Assembly: GCA_017464525.1 (NCBI GenBank)
Contig: JAFTZM010000036.1
Location: 35,179 to 99,178 of the forward strand
Reading direction: 5' to 3'
From: Clostridia bacterium
GTDB lineage: Bacteria > Bacillota > Clostridia > Oscillospirales > QAKW01
DNA: 64,000 nt
Below are positions 25,979 through 34,576 of the stretch, piece after piece. The stretch's first letter is position 1, and every line of letters begins with the position of its first letter. Made by a program: the position numbers and the translations under genes. Under the pieces are notes generated by a model that had not been told where the DNA came from, did no database searches, and worked only from the letters and a program-made list of their open reading frames with translations.

Positions 25979-26340
25979 AAAGTAAAAGCGTTCTCCAGAT
26001 GCTCCACCGCCAGATGCCCCTTGGCATCGGCAGTCACAGCGATCACATCAAAGCGCATGGGGCGGTCCATTTCCTTGGACTGCAACCAATAGAGCGCTGT
26101 TTTGATCATTTTTTGCTGCTTGGTATAGGTCACGCTCTCCTGCGGAGCAGCGATCATTCCCGCACTGCGGGTCTTGACCTCGCAGAATACCAGGCAATCC
26201 TTATCCTGAGCGATCAGATCCAACTCGCCCCAGCGGCATTGAAAATTTCTTTCCAGGATCCTCCAGCCCTTTTTTCGCAAAAACCTGCGGGCTGCCAGCT
26301 CTCCCTTTAAGCCTAATCCGTGAACCTTCAAATTATTCAC
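25975..26340 (-). CDS. YraN/UPF0102 family protein
   Basis: 121 residues of a nuclease-like fold: GLKGELAARRFLRKKGW, then WGELDLIAQD and VFCEVKTRS, the conserved D...ExK pattern of the endonuclease superfamily, with a final MRFDVIAV strand. Function is unproven; the gene often sits beside rnhB, as here. It overlaps rnhB by eight bases and the dipeptidase by four. Confidence 0.9.
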   Translation of the reverse strand: MNNLKVHGLGLKGELAARRFLRKKGWRILERNFQCRWGELDLIAQDKDCLVFCEVKTRSAGMIAAPQESVTYTKQQKMIKTALYWLQSKEMDRPMRFDVIAVTADAKGHLAVEHLENAFTL

Positions 26341-26935
26341 CTAAAATCTTTTTTAAAAATGTTTTTCTATGGATCGGTGCCGGACCCAGCGCTAAGATCG
26401 CCTCCCGATGCACCTTGGTGCAGTAACCCTTATGCTTGCCGATACCGTAGCCGGGGTAATCCCGCTCCATTTCATCGCAAAGCCGGTCCCGGGAGACCTT
26501 GGCCAGGATAGAGGCCGCCGCAATGGAGGGGGAGATGCCGTCACCCCCGATGATGGTTTCAGCGGGGATCGGGAAATCACGGGCGATATTGCCGTCTACC
26601 AGCGCATAATCTGCCGGAACAGGCAGGCTCTCAATTGCACGGCGCATGGCCAGCATCGCGGCATTGAGGATATTGATCCCATCGATCTCCTCCACACTGC
26701 CCCAGCCGATGGCATAGGCCACCGCATTTTCGGTAATGACAGAAAAAAGCTCTTCCCGCTTTTTGGGAGAAAGCTTTTTAGAATCGTTCAATGCGGGATG
26801 ATTCCACCCTTCGGGCAGGATCACCGCCGCAGCGCAGACCGGGCCGCACAGGCAGCCCCGCCCCGCTTCATCCACACCGCAAACGGCGGTATAGCCCTTT
26901 TGGCGGGCTTTATTTTCAAAATCAAACTCCAGCAT
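26333..26935 (-). CDS. rnhB: Ribonuclease HII
   Basis: 200 residues. Catalytic carboxylates sit in GVDEAGRG (Asp-Glu) and in ALVDGN; NDSKKLSPKKRE and the terminal HKGYCTKVHR are family signatures. It removes RNA from RNA-DNA hybrids and single ribonucleotides. ATG at 26935 was chosen since GGAGGTG is just upstream, inside the end of rbgA, and it gives the usual length. Confidence 0.96.
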   Translation of the reverse strand: MLEFDFENKARQKGYTAVCGVDEAGRGCLCGPVCAAAVILPEGWNHPALNDSKKLSPKKREELFSVITENAVAYAIGWGSVEEIDGINILNAAMLAMRRAIESLPVPADYALVDGNIARDFPIPAETIIGGDGISPSIAAASILAKVSRDRLCDEMERDYPGYGIGKHKGYCTKVHREAILALGPAPIHRKTFLKKILGE

Positions 26936-27785
26936 CCGGCACCTCCAGCGAGATCCGCCCGATCTTCCCGCCCCGGAATTCATCCAGCAAAACGGCAGCG
27001 CAGCGGGTGTAATCAAAATCGTTGCCCTTCAAAAGGAATCCCCGTTTACGGCAGATCTCTTCATAGATCTCCAAAGGCGCCCAGCCGGTGATATCAGGAA
27101 GCCGGTAACGCTCTTCTAGCTGGCGGGGGTATTTTTCCTGCAGGATCTCGATCAACTCCAGGGCCAGGCCTTCCCGGTCCACCACCTCATCGCTGACCGC
27201 TCCGGTCAAGGCCAAATGGATCCCCACCTGCATATCCTCGAATTTATTCCATAAAATGCCCGGCGTATCCAGCAGCTCCACATCCTTTTGCAGCGTATAC
27301 CATTGGCCGCCTCGGGTGACGCCCGGCCGATCCTGCGCATCGGCAGCCCGCCGCTTGCACAGGGCATTGATAAGGGTACTTTTACCGGAATTGGGCACCC
27401 CGCACATCATCAGGCGGATGGTCTTAGTCATTCCCTTGGCCTTGGCCCGCTCCAGCTCCTCGGAGAGGAGATTACGCACCGTAGGCAGCAGGTCGGAAAC
27501 CCCCTGCCCGGTGGTGGTATTCAAAAACAGTACCGGCTGACCGATGGCCTTAAAATAAGCCTCCCAAGCCTTATTGATCCGGTCATCCGCCAGATCCCGC
27601 TTGGTCAGCACCGTCAGCCGCTTTTTATTGGCCAAAAGCCGATCAAAATCCGGGTTTCGGCTGCTATTGACCACCCGGGCATCCGCAACCTCGATCACCA
27701 GATCCACCAACCCAATATTTTTTTCGATATACCGCCGGGTCTTGGTCATATGACCCGGGTACCATTGAATTTGCAGATTTCCCAT
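26922..27785 (-). CDS. rbgA: Ribosome biogenesis GTPase RbgA (YlqF)
   Basis: 287 residues with circularly permuted GTPase motifs: TKRDLAD (G4) comes before GVPNSGKST (G1) and DTPGIL (G3). The N-terminal IQWYPGHMTKT is the YlqF signature. It matures the 50S subunit. The start ATG overlaps the lepB stop by one base and the gene overlaps rnhB by 14. Confidence 0.96.
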   Translation of the reverse strand: MGNLQIQWYPGHMTKTRRYIEKNIGLVDLVIEVADARVVNSSRNPDFDRLLANKKRLTVLTKRDLADDRINKAWEAYFKAIGQPVLFLNTTTGQGVSDLLPTVRNLLSEELERAKAKGMTKTIRLMMCGVPNSGKSTLINALCKRRAADAQDRPGVTRGGQWYTLQKDVELLDTPGILWNKFEDMQVGIHLALTGAVSDEVVDREGLALELIEILQEKYPRQLEERYRLPDITGWAPLEIYEEICRKRGFLLKGNDFDYTRCAAVLLDEFRGGKIGRISLEVPDAGV

Positions 27786-28300
27786 TATTTTACCACTCCT
27801 GTGTTGGGGAACAGCCGCACGATCAGCCGCCCTAATAAGTATTTGGTTTCAATGGGGCCCAGATCCCGGCTATCGGTGGAATTGACCCGGTTATCCCCCA
27901 TACAGAAAACCTCGCCCTCCTGCACGGTATAGGGAAAAGCGAAGCCCTTGGGCTGGGTATAGATCCCTGCATCCAGATAATCCTCCTCCAGCACCTTCCC
28001 ATCCACCATCAACCGGTAATCAGAGGTCACATCGATGGTCTGGCCTTCGGTAGCCACCACCCGTTTTACCAGCACCTTATCACTATAGTTATGGGCAACA
28101 AAGCATACAATATCCCCCTGCTCCGGGGTGTAGAAAAGATTGGAGACCAGCACCCGATCTGCATCATTCAGAGTGGAATACATAGAAGTACCGTCCACCA
28201 CATATACCCGGCAGATCAGGGTGAAGATCACCATCACCGCCACCAGGGCGATGACGACGGAATCCAGAAGCTCCATAATTTCACGGCTTATCTTTTTCAT
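27785..28300 (-). CDS. lepB: Signal peptidase I
   Basis: 171 residues. One N-terminal membrane segment (about 15-35), catalytic Ser in DGTSMYSTL and Lys in VLVKRVVA, then FCMGDNRVNSTDSR. Size is typical of Gram-positive SipS-like enzymes, which remove signal peptides on the outer face of the membrane. AAGGAG precedes the ATG. First gene of the lepB-rbgA-rnhB-yraN-dipeptidase run. Confidence 0.95.
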   Translation of the reverse strand: MKKISREIMELLDSVVIALVAVMVIFTLICRVYVVDGTSMYSTLNDADRVLVSNLFYTPEQGDIVCFVAHNYSDKVLVKRVVATEGQTIDVTSDYRLMVDGKVLEEDYLDAGIYTQPKGFAFPYTVQEGEVFCMGDNRVNSTDSRDLGPIETKYLLGRLIVRLFPNTGVVK

Positions 28301-28311
28301 AAAAACACTCC

Positions 28312-28713
28312 TTATTTCGATAAATGGGCTCCGGTCATGGTGACCAGCGCAATGGGATTGCCCCGTTCATCGGTAATATTAATCTCATAAAAGCAGGTGG
28401 TGCGGCCATCCTTCAGGAGCCGGCTCTCGGCAATGAGCCACTCTCCCCTGGCGGCGTTCAGATAATTGATCTGCCCTACGGTAGTGACAGTTGGGGCCGG
28501 CTGATCAAAGTTGGTGGACACCCCAAAAACAAAATCTGCCAGGGTATAGTACACCCCACCCATCACAACGCCCACCGCATTACGATGGCGGTCGGTAAGC
28601 TGCAGGCTGCATTTTGCATATTGGGGCCCGACTGCTTCGATGACAATGCCGGTGACCTCGGTAGCATAGCGATCCTTGGCGAAAAAGGCTCTTGCCCGCT
28701 CTAAATCTGTCAT
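28312..28713 (-). CDS. PaaI-type hotdog thioesterase
   Basis: 133 residues in a single hotdog fold: HRNAVGVVMGGVYYTLADFVFGV is the helix and active-site region of PaaI-like acyl-CoA thioesterases, followed by TVTTVGQINYLNAARG and later strands. Likely hydrolyses a short or aromatic acyl-CoA. It lies 11 bases upstream of lepB on the same strand and may be co-transcribed. Confidence 0.85.
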   Translation of the reverse strand: MTDLERARAFFAKDRYATEVTGIVIEAVGPQYAKCSLQLTDRHRNAVGVVMGGVYYTLADFVFGVSTNFDQPAPTVTTVGQINYLNAARGEWLIAESRLLKDGRTTCFYEINITDERGNPIALVTMTGAHLSK

Positions 28714-28774
28714 ATGGCAACACTTTCCTTTATAGTTTCATATTATTGTAACACAAAACTATGAAAAGTGCAAT

Positions 28775-28799
28775 AAAAAAACGCCCGAAGGCGTTTTTT
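28775..28799. terminator. Bidirectional terminator before ZIP transporter end
   Basis: AAAAAACGCC/GGCGTTTTTT with a CGAA loop, overlapping the stop codon of the ZIP gene. Confidence 0.85.
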
Positions 28800-29574
28800 A
28801 ACCCAACATCACATCCAGCAGCATCATGACCGCAAAGCCGGAAACGATCCCCATAGTGGAAAAATAGGGATGGATCTGCTGATCTCGCTGACATTCAGGG
28901 ATCAGCTCATGCACCGCCACCAGGATCATGGCTCCCGCCGCAAAGGAAAGGGCGAAGGGTAAGATCGCCTCGATATAGACCACCAGCAACGCACCTAAGA
29001 TTCCCGCCACCGGCTCCACCATCCCAGAGGCCTGCCCCAGCAGGAAGCACTTCCCACGAGAGACCCCTTCCCGTCGCAGCGGAATGGAAACGGCAGCGCC
29101 CTCCGGAAAGTTCTGCAGCCCGATGCCGATAGCAATGGTCACAGCGCCCATCAGCGCCTCGGTGGTAAACCCATTGCGCAACGCACCGAAGGCCACCCCA
29201 ACTGCCAGACCTTCGGGAATATTGTGTAAGGTAATGGAAAGGATCAGCATAACGATCCGGTTGATCTGGGCATCCGCCTGCCGGCGGGCATAGCAGACCA
29301 CCTGATCGGAGCCCCACATGAAAATTGCTCCCGCCAAAAAGCCCAGCGTTGCCACCAGCCAGGCCGGATCTCCCGCCCCCTCTGCCCGCTCGATGGCAGG
29401 CTGCAGCAGCGACCAGAAGCTGGCGGCGATCATCACCCCCGAGGCAAAGCCCAGCATTAAATTCAAAATTTTGAGATTGGGGGATTTAAAAAATACCACC
29501 GTTGCCGCTCCCAGCGCTGTAACCAGCCAGGTACCGAGGGTGGCAAGCAGGGCCATCATTATAATATCGTTCAT
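28798..29574 (-). CDS. ZIP family metal transporter
   Basis: 258 residues, about eight membrane segments. The metal path motifs HNIPEGLAVGVAFG and NFPEGAAVS are the ZIP hallmarks (TM4 and TM5), supporting uptake of zinc or a similar divalent metal. GAGGAGGTG precedes ATG at 29574; a longer frame from 29589 is unlikely. Single leftward gene. Confidence 0.92.
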   Translation of the reverse strand: MNDIIMMALLATLGTWLVTALGAATVVFFKSPNLKILNLMLGFASGVMIAASFWSLLQPAIERAEGAGDPAWLVATLGFLAGAIFMWGSDQVVCYARRQADAQINRIVMLILSITLHNIPEGLAVGVAFGALRNGFTTEALMGAVTIAIGIGLQNFPEGAAVSIPLRREGVSRGKCFLLGQASGMVEPVAGILGALLVVYIEAILPFALSFAAGAMILVAVHELIPECQRDQQIHPYFSTMGIVSGFAVMMLLDVMLG

Positions 29575-29620
29575 TCTGCACCTCCTCAATTCAGTATAGA
29601 CTGGGAGGGCACAGAAGGTG

Positions 29621-29648
29621 AAAAAAAGAGAGAGGCATTGCCTCTCTC
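29621..29648 (-). terminator. Terminator of the TRAP operon
   Basis: GAGAGAGGC/GCCTCTCTC stem with a 3-base loop, followed on the minus strand by seven T. Confidence 0.85.
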
Positions 29649-29835
29649 AGATTTCTTCTTCCACAGAAAGCTCGGTATAGCATCCCTTTTCCTTAAAGCA
29701 GCGACGGAGATACTCCAATCCACCGTCCACCGCGCAGGCACCGCAACGGCATTGCACATACTGATGCCGAGAGGTCGATTCGATCTCATCGCCGCAAAGA
29801 TTGCAGCGGATGGCATTACGTAGGATCTTTTTCAT
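29647..29835 (-). CDS. Small zinc-ribbon-like protein
   Basis: 62 residues. Two cysteine pairs (CNLCGDEI and CRCGAC) separated by QYVQ form a likely zinc ribbon. It starts four bases after the TRAP permease stop and ends in a terminator, so it belongs to that operon. The function is unknown; small proteins of this kind occur in many clostridia. Confidence 0.75.
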   Translation of the reverse strand: MKKILRNAIRCNLCGDEIESTSRHQYVQCRCGACAVDGGLEYLRRCFKEKGCYTELSVEEEI

Positions 29836-29838
29836 TGC

Positions 29839-31788
29839 TTATACCTTAGCGGGTGTTCTTTTTTTCGTAAGGATCTGCAGCACAGCCACGCCGCCTACCA
29901 GAACCAAGCCGATCACATCAGTAACCAAGCCGGGATAGATCAACAGCAAGCCGCCCGCCAAACAGATGATACGCTGGTACCAAGGCATATGCTGGAGAAA
30001 ATACCCCTGCAACGCCGAGGACACCGCATAAATTCCAACAAAGGAGGTAATACAGATCAGCACGACCTCCCATGCAGTCGTATCAATAAAGAGCATGGCA
30101 GGATTCAGCGCAAATACATACGGTACGATGAAGGCACCAATAGCCAGCTTGGTGGCGGTAAAGGCTGTCTTCATAGGATTAGCCTGTGCGATGGCCGCAC
30201 CGGCATAGGCCGCCAGCGCCACAGGGGGCGTAAGGTCGGCAACGATCCCGAAATAGAACACAAAGAAGTGCGCAGCCAGATCGGGCACACCCATCCGGAT
30301 CAGGATAGGGGCGCAGGTGGCCGCCATAATGCAATAGTTGGCGGTGGTGGGAACACCCATCCCCAGCACGATACAACAGAGCATGGTAAGTACCAAGGCA
30401 ATGATCACCTTATCGCCAGCCAGCGCCACAACACCGCTGATGATCACATTGGCCAGACCGGTCATGGTAATGATACCGGCAATGATGCCGGCCACACCGC
30501 AGGCCACAGCCACAGTGATCATACCCTGACCGCCGGCGGCCAGAGATTCCCAGATGCGCTTGGGGGTAATACGGTTTTCCTTATTGAACAGGCTCACCAA
30601 AATAGCGGCCACGATCGCAATAGCGGCTGCATACTGGATGGAATTGGAGCCGGAGCCTACCAGATAGACCAGCAGCACCAAAGGCAGCAGCAGGTAGACC
30701 TTTTTCAGCAGGGGCTTGAACTTGGGAAGCTCTTCCCGGGAAAGGCCACGCAAGCCTTCCTTCTTTGCTTCCAGGTGAACGGCGATGAACACACCGGCAA
30801 AATAAAGAACGGCAGGCAGAATAGCACGCACCACGATATCGCTGTACGGCACGCCGATATTGGCGGCCATCAGGAAGGCGGCAGCACCCATAATGGGCGG
30901 CATGATCTGGCCACCGGTGGAAGCAGATGCTTCGGCAGCGGCCGCAAATTCGGGCTTATAGCCGGTTTTCTTCATTAGGGGGATGGTCACCGCACCGGAG
31001 CCGACGGTATTGGCAACGGAAGAACCGGAGACCATACCCTCCATGGCGCTGGCAACAACTGCCACCTTTGCGGGGCCACCGGAAAATCCGCCTACCACCG
31101 CATTGGAGATATTGATAAAGAAATCGGCGATCCCGGTGCGCTCCAGAAAGGCACCGAAGATGATAAATACCACAATAAACTTAGAGCAGACATCCACCGG
31201 AGTGGAGAATACGCCCTCTTTGGTAAAGAAGAGGTTGCGGATCAGCAGATTCAGGCGGATAGAAAAATCAGGATTGGTAAGGCCCCAGATCAGGGCATAC
31301 ACCACAAAGCAACCCGCCACGATCAGAATGGGCAAACCCACGCTACGGCGACAAAGCTCGCAGAGCGCCAAGATCCCGATGATACCGATCACGATTTGGA
31401 AGACCTCCAACCGGGAGCCCTGCTTGATGATAGCATGGGCATTAAAGGTAAAATAAAGGTAGCAGGCGGTGCCCAATACCATGATCACAATATCGTACCA
31501 GGGGATATAATTGACTCTTTGCTTTCCCTTTTTTGCAGGGAAAACCAGATAGCCGATCAAAATAATGAACGCCATAAAGGAAGTCAGACGAACCTCCTCC
31601 AGCAGGGTGGCGAACAGCGTTACATACAAGCAAAATACGGAAAAGGCCGCCAGAACACAGTTCACAATGATCTTGGGCACGCCCTCCCAGACACGGGTAT
31701 TGGATTCCCGGTCGTATTTTTTCATTACAGCTTCCAGATCCATGGGTTCCTGCTCCACGGCAGCTGCTTTCTTCTTAAACAATGCCAT
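29839..31788 (-). CDS. TRAP transporter fused permease (TAXI type)
   Basis: 649 residues with about 17-19 membrane segments. The N-terminal third corresponds to the small (DctQ) part and the rest to the large (DctM) part; stretches such as GGQIMPPIMGAAAFLMA and GMGVPTTANYCIMAA are signatures of the fused 4TM/12TM permeases. With the TAXI binding protein upstream it forms a complete ion-driven uptake system. The substrate is undetermined; characterised TAXI systems carry carboxylates. Confidence 0.93.
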   Translation of the reverse strand: MALFKKKAAAVEQEPMDLEAVMKKYDRESNTRVWEGVPKIIVNCVLAAFSVFCLYVTLFATLLEEVRLTSFMAFIILIGYLVFPAKKGKQRVNYIPWYDIVIMVLGTACYLYFTFNAHAIIKQGSRLEVFQIVIGIIGILALCELCRRSVGLPILIVAGCFVVYALIWGLTNPDFSIRLNLLIRNLFFTKEGVFSTPVDVCSKFIVVFIIFGAFLERTGIADFFINISNAVVGGFSGGPAKVAVVASAMEGMVSGSSVANTVGSGAVTIPLMKKTGYKPEFAAAAEASASTGGQIMPPIMGAAAFLMAANIGVPYSDIVVRAILPAVLYFAGVFIAVHLEAKKEGLRGLSREELPKFKPLLKKVYLLLPLVLLVYLVGSGSNSIQYAAAIAIVAAILVSLFNKENRITPKRIWESLAAGGQGMITVAVACGVAGIIAGIITMTGLANVIISGVVALAGDKVIIALVLTMLCCIVLGMGVPTTANYCIMAATCAPILIRMGVPDLAAHFFVFYFGIVADLTPPVALAAYAGAAIAQANPMKTAFTATKLAIGAFIVPYVFALNPAMLFIDTTAWEVVLICITSFVGIYAVSSALQGYFLQHMPWYQRIICLAGGLLLIYPGLVTDVIGLVLVGGVAVLQILTKKRTPAKV

Positions 31789-31814
31789 TTTAAAAACTTC
31801 ACTCCAGACTAAAT

Positions 31815-31841
31815 GGCTGCGGCGAAGATTTCGCCGCAGCC
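31815..31841. other. Intercistronic hairpin in the TRAP operon
   Basis: Perfect 12-bp stem GGCTGCGGCGAA/TTCGCCGCAGCC without a T tail, between the binding-protein stop and the permease start. It fits an mRNA-stabilising hairpin that keeps the binding protein more abundant. Confidence 0.6.
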
Positions 31842-31861
31842 CATATCATGTTCAGCGATAA

Positions 31862-32812
31862 TTACTCAGCGGTAACCTCAACGCCCTTTTCTGCAAAGTA
31901 CTTTGCAGCACCCTTATGGAAGGGAGCCGCCATACCCTGAGTAGCATTTTCGATGCTCAACTCAGCGGCCTTAGCGTGCTGAATGGAATCGATATTATCG
32001 AAAATAGCAGCGGTCAGATTATAAACATCCTCCTCGGAAGCGTTAGCATCCACGATCAAGGTAGCCTTCACGGTGATGGTGGTAACGTCCTCGGCCTGAT
32101 TCTTATAGGTGTTTGCAGGGATCTTATAGGCGGTGTAGAAAGAACCCTCAGCATTGATGAGCTTATCTGCGATATCCCCGTCGATGGGCACCAGATAAGC
32201 ATCATTGGTGGTGCACAGTTCTTCGATAGCGGGGGTGGGAGCACCGGCTACGATGAAAGCAGCATCAATCTTGCCGTCCTTCAGAGCATCTGCGCTATCA
32301 GCAAAGGACTGATACTGGGGAGTAATGTCGCTCTCAGAAAGACCGGCAGCGCCCAAAACATCGATGGCGTTGAAATATACACCGGAGTTGGGAGCGCCGA
32401 TAGAAACAGTCTTGCCCTTCAGATCGGCAACAGTCTTGATAGCGGGATCCATAGTCACCAGCTGAACAGCCTCGGCATACAGACCGGCCACAACACGGAA
32501 GGTATCAACAGCGCCGTCCTTCTCGAAGGTACGGGTGCCGTCCCAAGCGTAAGCCAGAACGTCGGACTGAACGGTAGCCAGCTGATAGTTGCCGGCATCA
32601 ATGCCCTGGATATTAGCAGCAGAGCCTTCGGTAGACACGGTGGTAACAGCAATACCGGTCTTATCCTTGATCACCTGACCCAAGATGGTGCCGTAGCCGT
32701 AGTAAGTACCGGAAGTACCGCCAGTGCCCATGGTCATCTTAGAGCTGCCGCCGCAAGCGGCCAGGGAAAGAGCCAGAGCCAAAACCAGCACGATGGAAAT
32801 AAATCTTTTCAT
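31862..32812 (-). CDS. TAXI family TRAP transporter solute-binding protein
   Basis: 316 residues. A lipoprotein signal peptide ends in LSLAACGG (Cys about 20), so it is anchored outside the membrane. GTGGTSGTYYGYGTILGQVI and STEGSAANIQGIDAG are the ligand-binding start of TAXI proteins, and GAPNSGVYFNAIDVL follows. ATG at 32812 follows AAGGAGG; the much longer open frame upstream carries promoter sequence and is not coding. Confidence 0.95.
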   Translation of the reverse strand: MKRFISIVLVLALALSLAACGGSSKMTMGTGGTSGTYYGYGTILGQVIKDKTGIAVTTVSTEGSAANIQGIDAGNYQLATVQSDVLAYAWDGTRTFEKDGAVDTFRVVAGLYAEAVQLVTMDPAIKTVADLKGKTVSIGAPNSGVYFNAIDVLGAAGLSESDITPQYQSFADSADALKDGKIDAAFIVAGAPTPAIEELCTTNDAYLVPIDGDIADKLINAEGSFYTAYKIPANTYKNQAEDVTTITVKATLIVDANASEEDVYNLTAAIFDNIDSIQHAKAAELSIENATQGMAAPFHKGAAKYFAEKGVEVTAE

Positions 32813-32860
32813 GGTTTTTTCCTCCTTGTTTTGGAAATAATCCAAATAATTTACTTTATA

Positions 32861-32889
32861 ATTATAAAGGATAACTCCTATATTTGCAA
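32861..32889 (-). promoter_or_regulatory. Promoter of the TRAP operon
   Basis: Minus strand TTGCAA (32884-32889), 17 bases, TATAAT (32861-32866), about 50 bases before the binding-protein start. Confidence 0.7.
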
Positions 32890-32990
32890 GAAAAAAATAA
32901 TTTTTTTGCGATTTTATAAAAATAAGCACCTGCCCGATGCAGATGCTTATTCTATTGCAATGTATCAAAAGCAGTTTTTTATCTATGGGA

Positions 32991-33401
32991 TCAATCTTCC
33001 CATCTGATCTGAACCTGACAAGAGCGACCCTTTGCATCCTGGTAGGTGGCATAGCTGCCGTCTCCGCTCACAGATACATTGGTTCCGCCGTACTGCTGCG
33101 CGATCTCCTGGCGAATACGCTCATCACGTTCCTGCTGGATCCGCTCCCGCTCGGCGGCGGATTCCACCATATCAAATGCAAATTTATCGGCCTGCTCACC
33201 GATCCGGATATACTGCTCCTTCTCCTTCTTACCGATGATAAAATGAGCCATCCATCCGCAGAACGGAATGAAAGCTGCGATCTTAAAGGAAGTATTCCAA
33301 TACCAACGGCAGATCTTTCCTAAAATATGATCATAGTTCGCCAAAACACGGATTGCGATCAAGATCGCAATGCAAAGACCTAAAATAAACGGAAATTCCA
33401 T
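32991..33401 (-). CDS. Hypothetical membrane-anchored protein
   Basis: 136 residues, family not recognised. One hydrophobic segment at the N-terminus (FILGLCIAILIAI) and a second, weaker one about residues 40-55, then a charged, probably coiled-coil stretch (ESAAERERIQQERDERIRQE) and a small Ser/Gly/Tyr-rich C-terminal tail (SVSGDGSYATYQD). GGAGGG precedes the ATG. It lies alone between the TRAP promoter and tRNA-Ser. Confidence 0.7.
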   Translation of the reverse strand: MEFPFILGLCIAILIAIRVLANYDHILGKICRWYWNTSFKIAAFIPFCGWMAHFIIGKKEKEQYIRIGEQADKFAFDMVESAAERERIQQERDERIRQEIAQQYGGTNVSVSGDGSYATYQDAKGRSCQVQIRWED

Positions 33402-33530
33402 AATAACCCTCCATATTTTCTTTTAATACATTTTTAAAAATTTTACCACAAAAAAGCCGAAAGGTCAATTGTTTTAGCATTTTAATCTTAAATGAAGTAC
33501 AACATCGTTATTTTTGCCTATCGGCACAAA

Positions 33531-33561
33531 TAAAAAATCGGCAAGTTAAAACTTGCCGATT
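33531..33561 (-). terminator. Terminator of tRNA-Ser
   Basis: ATCGGCAAGT/ACTTGCCGAT stem followed on the minus strand by six T. Confidence 0.85.
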
Positions 33562-33563
33562 GT

Positions 33564-33655
33564 TGGCGGAGAGAGGGGGATTCGAACCCCCGAACGGGTT
33601 TAAGCCGTTACACGATTTCCAATCGTGCGCCTTCGACCAGCTCAGCCATCTCTCC
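33564..33655 (-). tRNA. tRNA-Ser (GGA)
   Basis: 92 nt with the long variable arm of a serine tRNA, acceptor GGAGAGA/TCTCTCC, anticodon loop TTGGAAA, encoded CCA. Confidence 0.96.
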
Positions 33656-33668
33656 AAACTGCTTGAAT

Positions 33669-33697
33669 AGTATACAACGGATAGACAAAAAAGTCAA
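33669..33697 (-). promoter_or_regulatory. Promoter of tRNA-Ser
   Basis: Minus strand TTGACT (33692-33697), 17 bases, TATACT (33669-33674). Confidence 0.8.
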
Positions 33698-33723
33698 GCA
33701 ATTTTTTAAAAAAGTTTTCCGGC

Positions 33724-33934
33724 TCATTGCACGGTGACCGTTTGAACCGGATGATCGGAAAAATCCACCGTCCGGACGTTCTTGCGGCCATTGGTCACCA
33801 CCGAGAACCGAACGACCCCCGTTCCCCGCACCGTCACTTCATTTCCGGAGACCGAGAGCACCTCGCCCTCCTCGCTTTCCGGCCAAGCAGCGCAGGGTCA
33901 TTTCACCGTCATAAAGCTTTGTATATTTCTCCAT
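33724..33934 (-). pseudogene. Small gene with a single-base frameshift
   Basis: An ATG at 33934 with GGAGAAACAACC before it opens MEKYTKLYDGEMTLRC. The frame then hits a stop after 31 codons, but the +1 frame continues without interruption (WPESEEGEVLSVSGNEV, ending DFSDHPVQTVTVQ) to a stop at 33724. The interval is 211 bases, one more than a multiple of three; dropping one T in the TGCTTGG around 33885 restores about 69 residues. It could be a real mutation, an assembly error or programmed shifting. Family not recognised. It follows the TIGR03936-type gene. Confidence 0.6.
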
Positions 33935-33946
33935 GGTTGTTTCTCC

Positions 33947-34576
33947 TTAACGAAAAAACTCCCCGTCCTCTCGGAGGAAGCCCAAACGGCGTACACGGCG
34001 GATCTCTGCCGGGATTCCGGCATTACTAAGACCCTCGGCAAGATAATTGGGGCTGAGGGATCTTTGGCTGCCTGCCGCCAGCGTAGCGTGCAGGATCACG
34101 CCCTCCCCGCCCGGCTCAGCAGCAAGAGAGCGGATGAATTCCCGGATATCCACCTCTGCTTCGCTGCGCTTGGTCTTTTTCAAGACGGTCAGCGGCTCTT
34201 CGAAGGCCTTTTGAACCGCTTCAGCATCGACTGCGGTCTTCAGTTCAATGCGGTAATCCGCCCATGCCAGCTGCTTAAAATGATCCCGGGGCTCATAGAT
34301 CTCCAGAATTTTCATAGAATCGGGGAACGCCGCCTTCAGCGCCTCCGGATCAAACTCTCCGGTCACCCGGAAATCAAAAAGTTCCCCCTCGCTCTCATAG
34401 CCCAAGGAAAGGGGCTGCGCGAAAACGCAATAGGGATGGGGGCTGAACCCCCCTTTACTCCAGAAGGGGATGCCGCTGCGCCGCAACGCCCGCATCACCG
34501 CCCGGTTGAGATCCAGATGGGAAAAATAGATGGCGCTATCCGTTTTGCAAAACCGCGCCCGCATATCCTTAAACAT
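33947..34576 (-). CDS. TIGR03936-type radical-SAM-associated protein (DUF2344)
   Basis: 209 residues. RARFCKTDSAIYFSHLDLNRAVMRA at the N-terminus, then WSKGGFSPHPYCVFAQPLSLGYES, are the family signatures. The gene is the usual partner of the TIGR03960 radical SAM protein, and here it overlaps it by eight bases. Role unknown. ATG at 34576 follows GGAGGAAG; the longer frame starts inside the partner gene. Confidence 0.88.
   Translation of the reverse strand: MFKDMRARFCKTDSAIYFSHLDLNRAVMRALRRSGIPFWSKGGFSPHPYCVFAQPLSLGYESEGELFDFRVTGEFDPEALKAAFPDSMKILEIYEPRDHFKQLAWADYRIELKTAVDAEAVQKAFEEPLTVLKKTKRSEAEVDIREFIRSLAAEPGGEGVILHATLAAGSQRSLSPNYLAEGLSNAGIPAEIRRVRRLGFLREDGEFFR

Noticed and set aside
32813..33052. 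80-residue N-terminal extension of the TAXI binding protein
   Set aside because: It passes through the promoter and ends before a perfect lipoprotein signal peptide with its own ribosome-binding site.
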